37,847 nucleotides of DNA from a virus. Made by a program: the position numbers and the translations under genes. Below are positions 5,770 to 11,440 of this stretch, piece after piece (positions within the stretch are counted from its first letter, which is position 1; each line of letters begins with the position of its first letter). The notes below the pieces were generated by a model. The model saw only the letters and a program-made list of their open reading frames with translations, ran no database searches and was not told where the DNA came from. Where the stretch lies: IMG/VR virus record IMGVR_UViG_3300042558_001557, positions 1-37,847 of that record; one strand, given 5' to 3'.

Positions 5770-5959
5770 CTGGCGTTTTTTAGGTGGTTGAGCAGGGCGC
5801 CTTATGGAGGGCACCGCAAAGGCGGAAATTACGGGTTCGATTCCCGTCCTGCTGGGTTGGTTACCCAAAGGCATGGGCTTGTAAGCGTTGCGGCTTATAA
5901 GAACTGAACGCCTCGCATCAACCCGGGATGACCTCCGGGAGCCACCTAAAAAACGCTAG
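5770..5959 (+). ncRNA. Candidate structured RNA domain closed by a ~20-bp helix
   Basis: GCGTTTTTTAGGTGG (5773-5787) is perfectly complementary to CCACCTAAAAAACGC (5942-5956), and the helix extends to about 5770-5789 with 5940-5959. Inside are the tRNA-like element (5791-5853), CCCA/TGGG (5864-5877), CTTGTAAGC/GCTTATAAG (5878-5886 with 5893-5901, one G-U pair) and CCCGG/CCGGG (5922-5926 with 5935-5939). The + strand is favoured because the T-loop motif reads on that strand. Large phage RNAs of the GOLLD and ROOL kind share the style, but I cannot claim membership. Confidence 0.6.
5791..5853 (+). other. tRNA-like element without an anticodon loop
   Basis: AGCAGG (5791-5796) pairs with CCTGCT (5848-5853) as an acceptor-type stem. 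ACGGG-TTCGATT-CCCGT (5831-5847) is a textbook T arm with 7-base loop. A D-arm-like hairpin can form (GCC 5799-5801 with GGC 5810-5812, loop with GG). The position of the anticodon arm holds only CCGC-AAAG-GCGG (5814-5825), a 4-bp stem with a 4-base loop; alternatively CGCCTT/AAGGCG (5798-5803 with 5819-5824) forms. At 63 bases it is too short to be a decoding tRNA. The first base pair of a 7-bp acceptor (G-G) fails. Confidence 0.55.
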
Positions 5960-6192
5960 GTCTAAGCTAATGGGCCTGCATGGGCCGCACCCAAGATCAC
6001 CGGCACCGGTACACCCCCGGATAAGCGCCGTCTAGCCTGTCTGCGAGGGACTAGGTAAGCCAAGGGCGCAAGTGGTGAGACAAGCCCTTCGGTTAATGAA
6101 TCGCAGCCTCTTTGGATTGCTGAGTACGGGATAGCAGATAGCGCCCGTACCGGGCAGGGAAGAAAGCCTCAGCTTTCACCCTTGGGGTAACT
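5960..6192 (+). other. Gene-free block, right part: hairpin-rich leader
   Basis: No gene is seen. Local pairings include AAGGGC/GCCCTT (6062-6067 with 6084-6089), GTACGGG/CCCGTAC (6124-6130 with 6144-6150, perfect) and GAAAGC/GCTTTC (6162-6167 with 6172-6177, CTCA loop). The repeat CCCGGATAAGCGCC lies at 6016-6029. It leads directly into the 93-aa gene at 6193, so it may be its 5' leader or the 3' domain of the larger RNA. No internal promoter was recognised. Confidence 0.45.
6016..6029 (+). repeat. Direct repeat CCCGGATAAGCGCC, copy 2
   Basis: Same 14 bases and same orientation as 5404-5417, again followed by TGTCTGC (6038-6044). Confidence 0.7.
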
Positions 6193-6474
6193 ATGTCGGT
6201 CAGTAGCAGCGAGAACACAATGCACCTTCGATATGACTGCATGGCGGCAAGCCTTAGCAAAGAAACCCGCCACCCTCAGCAAGTGATGCAAAGCTTGGGC
6301 ATTACTTACAAGCACGCAACCCCGCAAAGCATGGCCGATCAGTGGTGGTTTTGGGGCTGCTCCGGTGTGCCTGACATCCTCCCTCCGTTCCTGGAGGTTA
6401 TGACCATCAATCCCTTGGATCAGGTAGGCAACGGACTAACCCAAGAAGCAGCGGAAAAGATTCTCGCTCAGTAG
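6193..6474 (+). CDS. Hypothetical protein, 93 aa
   Basis: The frame is open from ATG 6193; an alternative ATG at 6220 is equally plausible, and neither has a strong ribosome binding site. The protein has a central DQWWFWGCSGVPD motif (residues ~49-61) with several prolines, and a helical end. Small phage proteins with a W-W/FW-x-C core and a G-L-T-Q-E-A-A C-terminus exist, with no known role. It is convergent with the lipoprotein gene and overlaps its 3' end by 7 bases. It is the only protein gene between the RNA block and the repressor. Confidence 0.55.
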   Translation: MSVSSSENTMHLRYDCMAASLSKETRHPQQVMQSLGITYKHATPQSMADQWWFWGCSGVPDILPPFLEVMTINPLDQVGNGLTQEAAEKILAQ

Positions 6475-6710
6475 CAGTCTGTGTAAGACGTACCACCGAT
6501 GTGCCTAGTGACGCAGCGCACGGGAGAAGTGCTTAAAGGCTGCTGGCGCTGAAACACTGGGTTTGCCTGCATGTTCTGCATCATCGCATTGTTAGCGGCC
6601 TGCTGATTGCCGATCATCTGCAGGACGATAGCTGCCTCTTGCGGCGACATGGGCGGGCCTGATGCGCAGCCAGCCAGGATGATGCTGGCGACAAACATAA
6701 GTGCTTTCAT
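6468..6710 (-). CDS. Small lipoprotein co-transcribed with the repressor, 80 aa
   Basis: A signal sequence with lipobox (MKALMFVASIILAGC, lipidated Cys15) shows export and attachment to a membrane. The mature part is short and rich in Q, N, M and A (residues ~26-55), then has a C-terminal pair of cysteines. The start lies 2 bases after the repressor stop, with AAGGAA as its ribosome binding site inside the repressor end, so the two genes are a coupled unit. Genes placed behind a prophage repressor are expressed in lysogens, so a lysogenic-conversion or superinfection-exclusion role is the natural inference. I recognise no family. Confidence 0.75.
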   Translation of the reverse strand: MKALMFVASIILAGCASGPPMSPQEAAIVLQMIGNQQAANNAMMQNMQANPVFQRQQPLSTSPVRCVTRHIGGTSYTDCY

Positions 6711-6712
6711 TT

Positions 6713-7108
6713 CTATTCCTTTTCGGTCTTGGTCACGGGCATGGCCTGCTCAATTTGGGCATCGGTCGCGGCCTCTTTGACGAACGCCACCCACACCGCC
6801 CGGAATGTGGCTCGCTGCTTTTCTGTCAGCGCATCGAAGTCGGCGGCGAACTTCATCGCATCTGGCGATAGCGAATCCTCCCACAAGATTGCATCGGCGG
6901 CAACGCCGTACAGCTTGGAAATCTCCCTCAAGCGGTAGACGCCTGGGTCTGCTCGCCCCATCTCCCACGCTGAAACCGTAGCGTTACTCACGCCTAGGCG
7001 GTCGGCGACTTCCTGCTGATTCAGGCCCTTTCCCTCTCTAGCGGCCTTCATGCGAAGCCCCAATCCCTGCCGTGTCGGGTCGTTTCTGCGGTCGTCTTGG
7101 GTGGCCAT
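6713..7108 (-). CDS. XRE-family repressor (CI-like), 131 aa
   Basis: A lambda-repressor-type helix-turn-helix spans residues ~15-77 (LRMKAAREGKGLNQQEVADRL, split as helix 1-2, then GVSNATVSAWEMGRADPG as the recognition region). The C-terminal ~50 residues are helical. There is no LexA-type Ser/Lys self-cleavage domain, so induction by RecA cleavage is not expected. The gene points away from the Cro-like gene across a short control region with the candidate operator at 7122-7139, the classic immunity layout. No ribosome binding site is visible before the ATG at 7108, so translation may be leaderless or start is uncertain. It probably keeps lytic genes off. Confidence 0.85.
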   Translation of the reverse strand: MATQDDRRNDPTRQGLGLRMKAAREGKGLNQQEVADRLGVSNATVSAWEMGRADPGVYRLREISKLYGVAADAILWEDSLSPDAMKFAADFDALTEKQRATFRAVWVAFVKEAATDAQIEQAMPVTKTEKE

Positions 7109-7121
7109 AGCAGATCATCGC

Positions 7122-7139
7122 CTACCGTTCGTCGGATAA
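7122..7139 (-). promoter_or_regulatory. Candidate operator in the repressor/cro control region, copy C
   Basis: CTACCGTTCGTCGG (7122-7135) is the reverse complement of the motif at 5572 and 36550. The match to the 36.5-kb copy extends to TTATCCGACGAACGGTAG. It is 13 bases upstream of the repressor ATG and 42 bases upstream of the Cro-like start, so it could control both directions. Confidence 0.65.
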
Positions 7140-7181
7140 CTCTAATCTGGATAGAGTACGTAGTCCAACTAGGATAGAATC

Positions 7182-7433
7182 GTGCTCATGGACAAACACA
7201 CAGAGATTAGAAAGCTTGTGGCGCTGCAGGTGGTTAAGCACTTCGGCACACAAACCCGCGTCGCGCACGCTCTTGGTTACCGCGATTTGCGAAACGTCGC
7301 GCCCTGGACGACTGGCAAGCGCTGGTTTCCTCCAAAGCAATGCGTATTGCTGGAGCAGAAATCGGGCGGCGCATTGCAGCGGCAGATTCTGCGGCCTCAC
7401 GACTTCACCGAACACTGGCCGGAGTTGGCGTAA
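7182..7433 (+). CDS. Cro/YdaS-like DNA-binding protein, 83 aa
   Basis: The N-terminal ~45 residues form a short helix-turn-helix of the Cro/YdaS kind: VVKHFGTQTRVAHALGYRD followed by recognition-type residues and an arginine-rich turn. It faces the repressor gene across the operator region and is the first gene of the rightward early operon, so it probably acts as Cro and lowers repressor synthesis early in infection. GTG 7182 was preferred because AGGA lies 7 bases upstream; ATG 7188 is the alternative. The next gene starts immediately after its stop. Confidence 0.75.
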   Translation: MLMDKHTEIRKLVALQVVKHFGTQTRVAHALGYRDLRNVAPWTTGKRWFPPKQCVLLEQKSGGALQRQILRPHDFTEHWPELA

Positions 7434-7952
7434 ATGGAATGGATTTATGTCTGCCTGTTCAGCAACGGGCATATCAAGGTCGGTCGGTCGATTGACCCGC
7501 AAGCCCGAATTGCTTCGCACGCTGCCCGCGTTGCTTGTCTTGGTGTGACGCTGGAAAGTGACCGCTTCTTCCAGTGCAAAGAAAAAGCCATTGAATGCGA
7601 GCAAGCCCTGATTGATTTTTGTGTTGAGCGTGCGACGCGCAGAAACCACTTTGAATGGTTTGAAGGGCTTTCTTACACAGAAGTCTGTGAAGCCGCAGAC
7701 AGGTTTGCAGGCTTTGACGCTGCGGACCATGCGCCTACGGGGTGGGCTGAATACCTGATTCGCGTTCTGCGCTGCGGATACACGCAAAGCAAGGTTGCCG
7801 AACTGATCGGATGTTCGCAGCCATCCATTGCAAACATTCTGACCGGAAAGACTGGCTCCCTGTCCTTCCGTGTTGGTTACGGGCTTCTTCAGATCGGACG
7901 AACGCACGGGCTTGCTGATCCTGAAGAGCAATTCCCCATAAAAGCCGCCTAA
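7434..7952 (+). CDS. GIY-YIG-type (T5orf172/Mug113-like) domain fused to a helix-turn-helix, 172 aa
   Basis: Residues ~3-90 match the GIY-YIG superfamily variant seen in T5orf172 proteins: IYVCLFSNGHIKVGRSIDPQ, a helix, then strands ending in HFEWFEG. Residues ~115-160 are a second domain with a helix-turn-helix (TQSKVAELIGCSQPSIANIL). The pairing suggests DNA cleavage or binding directed by its own DNA-binding part. The gene starts on the base after the Cro-like stop (TAAATG), so both are made together at the immunity switch. The catalytic state cannot be judged, because variant GIY-YIG proteins are often uncharacterised. It could be regulatory rather than nucleolytic. Confidence 0.7.
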   Translation: MEWIYVCLFSNGHIKVGRSIDPQARIASHAARVACLGVTLESDRFFQCKEKAIECEQALIDFCVERATRRNHFEWFEGLSYTEVCEAADRFAGFDAADHAPTGWAEYLIRVLRCGYTQSKVAELIGCSQPSIANILTGKTGSLSFRVGYGLLQIGRTHGLADPEEQFPIKAA

Positions 7953-7958
7953 TTTTTC

Positions 7959-8050
7959 CCCGCCATGCATTCCCAACAGACGTTCCAACGCTGCCCGTTT
8001 TTCTCCCTGAGCGGGACTAAAGCAGGGACGTTTGTGCATGGCGGGTTTTT
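7959..8050 (+). terminator. Large structured intrinsic terminator after the cro operon
   Basis: CCCGCCATGCA (7959-7969) is perfectly complementary to TGCATGGCGGG (8035-8045) and is followed by TTTTT (8046-8050). The 65-base loop itself folds (ACGTTCC with GGGACGT; GCTGCCCG with CGGG...AGC). It probably separates transcription of the immunity genes from the early operon and could be a site of antitermination. Confidence 0.75.
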
Positions 8051-8106
8051 GTTCCATGACCGCATTTAGCGCGTCATAACTCTGTCAGTCATCCCTCTAA
8101 ATACTT

Positions 8107-8334
8107 ATGTCAAAACATACAGTAACTGATTGGTTCCCTGGTGACGTTAAGCCGGTTCGGCGTGGCGTCTATGAGAGAGATTACGTCGGCGGTAACTGGC
8201 CTGGTTACTCTTTTGCGAGATGGACAGGAACCCGATGGGCGTGGAGGGCTGCAACCCCGCAAGAAGCTGCTTCTGAAAAAGCTATGAGCCTTAACGACGG
8301 ATTGCTCTGGCGCGGCCTTTCTAAAAAGCCATGA
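8107..8334 (+). CDS. Small conserved phage protein, 75 aa
   Basis: The product has the DWFPGDVKPVRRGVYERDY start and YSFARWTGTRWAW middle, ending in WRGL. Short proteins with this W-rich layout are common in phages of Proteobacteria and uncharacterised. It is the first gene after the terminator. The next gene starts inside its stop (ATGA). The ribosome binding site is weak. Confidence 0.65.
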   Translation: MSKHTVTDWFPGDVKPVRRGVYERDYVGGNWPGYSFARWTGTRWAWRAATPQEAASEKAMSLNDGLLWRGLSKKP

Positions 8335-8474
8335 GTAACCCCAAATCAACACAGCCCATGCCCGGGCTATCAAAACGGGCGCAAGAGCTTTTAAAACCCC
8401 GTCCGCATCAGATCGTACTGACGCCGAAAAGTCAGGCCGATAAGACGCGGGCAATTATCAAAGGTGGGATATGA
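8331..8474 (+). CDS. Small basic protein, 47 aa
   Basis: The ATG at 8331 overlaps the previous stop and the TGA at 8472 overlaps the next ATG, an unbroken coupled chain that argues for a real gene. The peptide is basic and proline-rich (MSNPKSTQPMPGLSKRAQEL), soluble, and of unknown role. Confidence 0.55.
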   Translation: MSNPKSTQPMPGLSKRAQELLKPRPHQIVLTPKSQADKTRAIIKGGI

Positions 8475-8779
8475 ACTGCAAGCCCGGTGATTTGGCAGTG
8501 ATTATTAACAATCCATTTCCAGAGAATATCGGAAAGTTTGTCACGGTAATCAAGTTGGCTAATCCAGAGAATTTTTACGGCGGAAAGCCAGGCGATTTTT
8601 GCTGGGAGTGTGAGTCGGCTACTGAGGTCCGGGTTTTCTGTGACGACGAAGGAAAAACCTCAGTTATGGCAAAAGATGAGTTTTGTATGGATGACTTTGA
8701 ATTGAAGCCTATCCGAGACAACGACGGCGAAGACGAAATGATCCGCATTGCTGGCAAACCTGAGAAGGAGATCGCATGA
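8471..8779 (+). CDS. Conserved phage hypothetical, 102 aa
   Basis: The protein starts MNCKPGDLAVIINNPFPENIG, a beta-rich SH3-like beginning repeated in many small phage proteins, followed by a WECESATEVRVFCDD core and an acidic tail. No known activity. It overlaps both neighbours by ATGA. Confidence 0.7.
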   Translation: MNCKPGDLAVIINNPFPENIGKFVTVIKLANPENFYGGKPGDFCWECESATEVRVFCDDEGKTSVMAKDEFCMDDFELKPIRDNDGEDEMIRIAGKPEKEIA

Positions 8780-9024
8780 ACTGCAAACCAGACGCTTACA
8801 CCTTCCTGTGCAGCTTCGCTAAACAAAAGCGAAGCCGTATTGATCCGTGGCCACCGGGACTTGTTATTGATCTTGCGAGGCTGCAAGGAATCGAATTTGC
8901 TGATGATCGCAAGTGGGGGCCGGTATTCGACAGGGCGCGTAAGGATGGCGTGATCAAGCGCGGCGGGCTGTTTCCTCGGGAGAGTTCTAACGGGTCTATG
9001 AGGCCTGGGTGGCTTGGATGTTAA
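8776..9024 (+). CDS. Small helical protein next to the replication gene, 82 aa
   Basis: The product (MNCKPDAYTFLCSFAKQ...) contains a PPGLVIDLARLQGI helix and looks like a compact winged-helix-sized domain ending in PGWLGC. Its end overlaps the start of the replication-type protein. In some phages such a domain and the following one form a single replication protein, so this pair could be a split two-piece initiator (inference). Confidence 0.6.
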   Translation: MNCKPDAYTFLCSFAKQKRSRIDPWPPGLVIDLARLQGIEFADDRKWGPVFDRARKDGVIKRGGLFPRESSNGSMRPGWLGC

Positions 9025-9404
9025 GCGCTGGCTTTGAACAATGGTGGTCAATCTGGCCGAAGAATTCAATTGGCGGTTACCAGCGAAAGGGCGGGAAATC
9101 ACTCTGCCTAAAGCGCTGGGAAAAAGGCTGCTATTGGACTCAGGCCGATACGATCATCAAACACACCGAATGGATGAAAACAACCGCTGATTGGATGAAG
9201 GATCGCGGGATGTTTATTCCGATGCCGATTACCTATCTGAACCAGCAGCGATGGGACGGGGCGGAAATTGAGATTGAAGTGATTGAAAAGCCAAAAGCAT
9301 ACGTTGACCCAGCACTTAAGCGGATTATGGATGACCGGCTAAAGGCTGTGGCGCCGTCTGATGAAATCCGCCAGCGATTGGCAGCACTGAGGGGAAGAGC
9401 TTGA
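9018..9404 (+). CDS. Probable phage replication protein, O-like C-terminal type, 128 aa
   Basis: The protein resembles the C-terminal module of phage replication proteins: FEQWWSIWP, a G-Y-x-R-K-G-G-K-x-x loop, a tryptophan-spaced helix (WMKTTADWMKDRG) and the signature MFIPMPITYLNQQRWDGAE. This module usually follows a DNA-binding domain; here it begins almost at once, and the upstream 82-aa gene may supply that part. No helicase, primase or polymerase gene is present, so host replication proteins must be recruited. ATG 9018 is chosen; a GTG at 9009 is possible. Confidence 0.6.
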   Translation: MLSAGFEQWWSIWPKNSIGGYQRKGGKSLCLKRWEKGCYWTQADTIIKHTEWMKTTADWMKDRGMFIPMPITYLNQQRWDGAEIEIEVIEKPKAYVDPALKRIMDDRLKAVAPSDEIRQRLAALRGRA

Positions 9405-9541
9405 AAGATATCATGATTCCGTTTATTGCCTTGATTCTTGTGGCCGTTATTTTTGGCGGCACCTATTTTAAGGTGTCTGTTTGGAATGAATGCCGCGAGT
9501 CAAATTCATTCCTATACTGCTGGCAATTGATAAACAAATGA
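9401..9541 (+). CDS. Small membrane protein, 46 aa, TTG start
   Basis: A GGGGAAG ribosome binding site precedes TTG 9401. Residues ~5-20 are a membrane helix (MIPFIALILVAVIFGG) followed by a SVWNECRES tail with two cysteines. It is probably an inner-membrane peptide. It is too short for most gene finders, but spacing and signals are good. Confidence 0.55.
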   Translation: MKDIMIPFIALILVAVIFGGTYFKVSVWNECRESNSFLYCWQLINK

Positions 9542-9542
9542 T

Positions 9543-9680
9543 ATGAATCAGCTAAGAACAGACAACGCCATTAAGCAGCGTGCACACAAGATACTGGACG
9601 AAGTAAGGGCAGGAATTCACCACGACAGCAAAGCCGTTAATTGGGCGCTGGCTGTGCTGGGTGAGCCTGTGAATTGGTAA
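9543..9680 (+). CDS. Small hypothetical protein, 45 aa
   Basis: The ATG lies one base after the previous stop. The product is helical (MNQLRTDNAIKQRAHKILDE) and ends in LGEPVNW. No motif is recognised. Support is mainly from tight packing in the operon. Confidence 0.45.
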   Translation: MNQLRTDNAIKQRAHKILDEVRAGIHHDSKAVNWALAVLGEPVNW

Positions 9681-9726
9681 CAACAAGGTCGGCGGCTAAA
9701 AGTCCGCCGCACCGTAACAGTTAACA

Positions 9727-9894
9727 ATGTTTGACATTCTGCGCGAATACGAAGAATCAATGACTCATTACCTATCGTTGGCAAAGTCAGAGGGATGGAA
9801 GCAATACGTATGGCAAAGAGTGCAAGAGATTGACGCAATGCCAGGATTTGCAGGGTTCAAAGATGAATTTTTGAAGCGGGTAAAGAATGACTGA
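9727..9894 (+). CDS. Small hypothetical protein, 55 aa
   Basis: This open frame fills the gap before rusA and overlaps it by 8 bases. The product (MFDILREYEESMTHYL...) is helical and charged, without membrane segments. Ribosome binding signal is weak. The function is unknown. Confidence 0.5.
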   Translation: MFDILREYEESMTHYLSLAKSEGWKQYVWQRVQEIDAMPGFAGFKDEFLKRVKND

Positions 9895-10240
9895 GCTTGT
9901 ATTGCCGTGGCCACCAGCGGAACTAAATCCGAATCGTAAGACGCACTGGCGCCGCGCTGCTCCGATCAAGGCCAATTATCGTGATGCTTGCTACATCCTG
10001 ACGAAACAATCAAGGATTGCGATTGATTGGGAGGGGGATATTCATGTGTGGATTGACTTCTATCCACCGAATCGCAGGCACAGAGACGACGACAACCTCA
10101 TTAGCGCATTCAAGAGCGGGCGGGATGGCGTTGCAGAGGCGTTAGGGGTGAATGACAAGAGATTTAGGATTCACCCGTATATCAAAGGTGAGATTGGCGG
10201 GATGGTTAAGTTAAGGTTTACAAGGGGTCCGGGTGGATAA
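9887..10240 (+). CDS. rusA: RusA-family Holliday junction resolvase, 117 aa
   Basis: It cuts four-way DNA junctions formed in recombination or replication, working as a dimer. The family layout is clear: LPWPPAELNPNRKTHWR at the start, a central strand IHVWIDFYPP, and the catalytic aspartate cluster RHRDDDNLISAFKS followed by RDGVAEALGVNDKR. The length is typical (about 120). It is placed in the early operon after the replication gene, and presumably clears branched DNA before packaging, in line with the annealing protein on the other early operon. Confidence 0.92.
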   Translation: MTELVLPWPPAELNPNRKTHWRRAAPIKANYRDACYILTKQSRIAIDWEGDIHVWIDFYPPNRRHRDDDNLISAFKSGRDGVAEALGVNDKRFRIHPYIKGEIGGMVKLRFTRGPGG

Positions 10241-10562
10241 GAAAGACCCGCACGCCGCAGCGCATTTCATTATTGCCAACGCCAGGAAGTTTGCCGAGGC
10301 AAAAGCGCAGCGCATGTATTTGGAAGAAAACCGTAAGGCACTAAAAGCGCTATTGATGAATGACAGCACCGGTAAGACCGTGGCAGATAGAGAGCAGTAC
10401 GCCTATAGCCACAAAACGTATCAGGAACTGCTGCAATCGTACAAAAACGCTATCTTGGATGAGGAAACGCTAAGGATTCAAATCAGGGGGGCTGAATTGG
10501 CTATCGAGGTATGGCGCTCAGAGCAAGCGACAAACAGGAATCAGGAAAGAACGCTGAGATGA
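10233..10562 (+). CDS. Coiled-coil hypothetical protein, 109 aa, GTG start
   Basis: The GTG at 10233 overlaps the rusA end. The protein is almost fully helical and charged (QRMYLEENRKALKALL and later heptad-like stretches), with no membrane or cysteine motif. A conserved phage protein with a similar MNDSTGKTVADREQ-type loop is often found after rusA. Its role is not known. Confidence 0.65.
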   Translation: MDKKDPHAAAHFIIANARKFAEAKAQRMYLEENRKALKALLMNDSTGKTVADREQYAYSHKTYQELLQSYKNAILDEETLRIQIRGAELAIEVWRSEQATNRNQERTLR

Positions 10563-10750
10563 CGGAAGCAAAACAAGGCCATCGATACAAGCTGGGTGAG
10601 ATTGAAGTTCTGGCGATGGAGAACGGCAGAAAGCCGATGGTGCACAAGATTAACCACGCCGACTTCTGGCCGCTGTCTACATGGGGGCGAGTCGATGCGA
10701 AATACCTTACGCCGCTACCAATGGCTTATTTTCATGGTGAGACGCCTTGA
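10559..10750 (+). CDS. Small hypothetical protein, 63 aa
   Basis: The ATG overlaps the preceding stop (ATGA 10559-10562). The protein has a small beta-rich fold (GHRYKLGEIEVLAMENG...) and ends in a proline-containing tail. No function is known. Confidence 0.6.
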   Translation: MTEAKQGHRYKLGEIEVLAMENGRKPMVHKINHADFWPLSTWGRVDAKYLTPLPMAYFHGETP

Positions 10751-11085
10751 TAGCCTTTCCAAAGGAAAAGCCCCAACGGTCGGAGCCATACCGCCGACTT
10801 GTAGCGTCAATGCCGTGCATCAATTGCGGGAAGCAAGGACGTAGCCAGCATGCCCACACGAATGCAGGTAAGGGTAAGGCAATGAAGAACGACGACAGAG
10901 ACGCTATGCCATTGTGCGCAGACGGACCGTATGGAGTTGGGTGCCATACAAGATTCGACCTGTACCGGCTGATTCCTGGTGGGAGGGAAGCGCATGCAGA
11001 GATTGGCAATCAATGGGCGCGTCAGACAAGATCGCAGATAGAAAGTATGGGCGTTTGGCCGAAGAACCTACCGAAGTGGGAATAA
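10747..11085 (+). CDS. Ref/HNH-like nuclease candidate, 112 aa, TTG start
   Basis: The core reads ASMPCINCGKQGRSQHAHTN (residues ~20-39) with a CxxC pair, then a second cluster DAMPLCADGPYGVGCHTRFD. This is the zinc-binding and His-containing pattern of the RecA-dependent nuclease (Ref) and HNH group found in phage recombination regions. The TTG start overlaps the previous stop. A role in targeted DNA cutting during recombination is likely but unproven. Confidence 0.6.
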   Translation: MIAFPKEKPQRSEPYRRLVASMPCINCGKQGRSQHAHTNAGKGKAMKNDDRDAMPLCADGPYGVGCHTRFDLYRLIPGGREAHAEIGNQWARQTRSQIESMGVWPKNLPKWE

Positions 11086-11093
11086 AGGAACAC

Positions 11094-11429
11094 ATGAAAA
11101 CAGAAATGCCGCCAGAAATGGCAACCGTTCTAAAGCTGGTCTTGTCTAAGCCAGTCACAAAACGAGACGTAGCCGAAGCGATGGGATGGACCGAACAGGA
11201 GGCATACAACATGCTCAAGAGGCTACGGGACACCAGAAAGCTAATCAGCAGCGGGGAGAAAGGAAAGAGAAAGATCGTCTACTTTACCGGGCCAAAAGTG
11301 GAGGCAATCGAGCAAAGACCAATGCGGATATGTAACGGAACATCGCAAGGTGATCTAGTGTTGAGCATGCCAAGCCCATATCGAGCAGGGTCGATGGATG
11401 CATACAATCTCCGGTCAAAAGGCTTTTAA
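11094..11429 (+). CDS. Winged-helix DNA-binding protein, 111 aa
   Basis: An AAAGGA site lies before ATG 11094; the longer frame from 10914 is a shadow of the nuclease gene. The N-terminal ~65 residues form a winged helix (PVTKRDVAEAMGWTEQEAYNML, then KLISSGEKGKRKIVYF as the wing). The rest is basic and unstructured. It sits at the end of the early operon before the packaging genes, where late-gene regulators often lie, so a role in late transcription is possible (inference). Confidence 0.6.
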   Translation: MKTEMPPEMATVLKLVLSKPVTKRDVAEAMGWTEQEAYNMLKRLRDTRKLISSGEKGKRKIVYFTGPKVEAIEQRPMRICNGTSQGDLVLSMPSPYRAGSMDAYNLRSKGF

Positions 11430-11440
11430 GGGGCTAATAA

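Noticed and set aside
5791-5853. A functional tRNA gene
   Set aside because: No 7-base anticodon loop, only 63 bases, and the first acceptor pair fails; kept only as a tRNA-like element.
5770-6192. tmRNA
   Set aside because: The T arm is similar, but I see no tag-peptide frame ending in the usual LAA-type codons and no matching 5' half.
4881-6192. Retron, group II intron or diversity-generating element
   Set aside because: No reverse transcriptase gene is present in the complete genome and no template/variable repeat pair was seen.
7122-8057. 311-codon leftward open frame
   Set aside because: It lies opposite the Cro-like and GIY-YIG genes and across a terminator; its composition is that of a shadow frame.
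10914-11093. Long N-terminal extension of the winged-helix gene
   Set aside because: It runs opposite in frame to the nuclease gene, and a good ribosome binding site sits at 11094.
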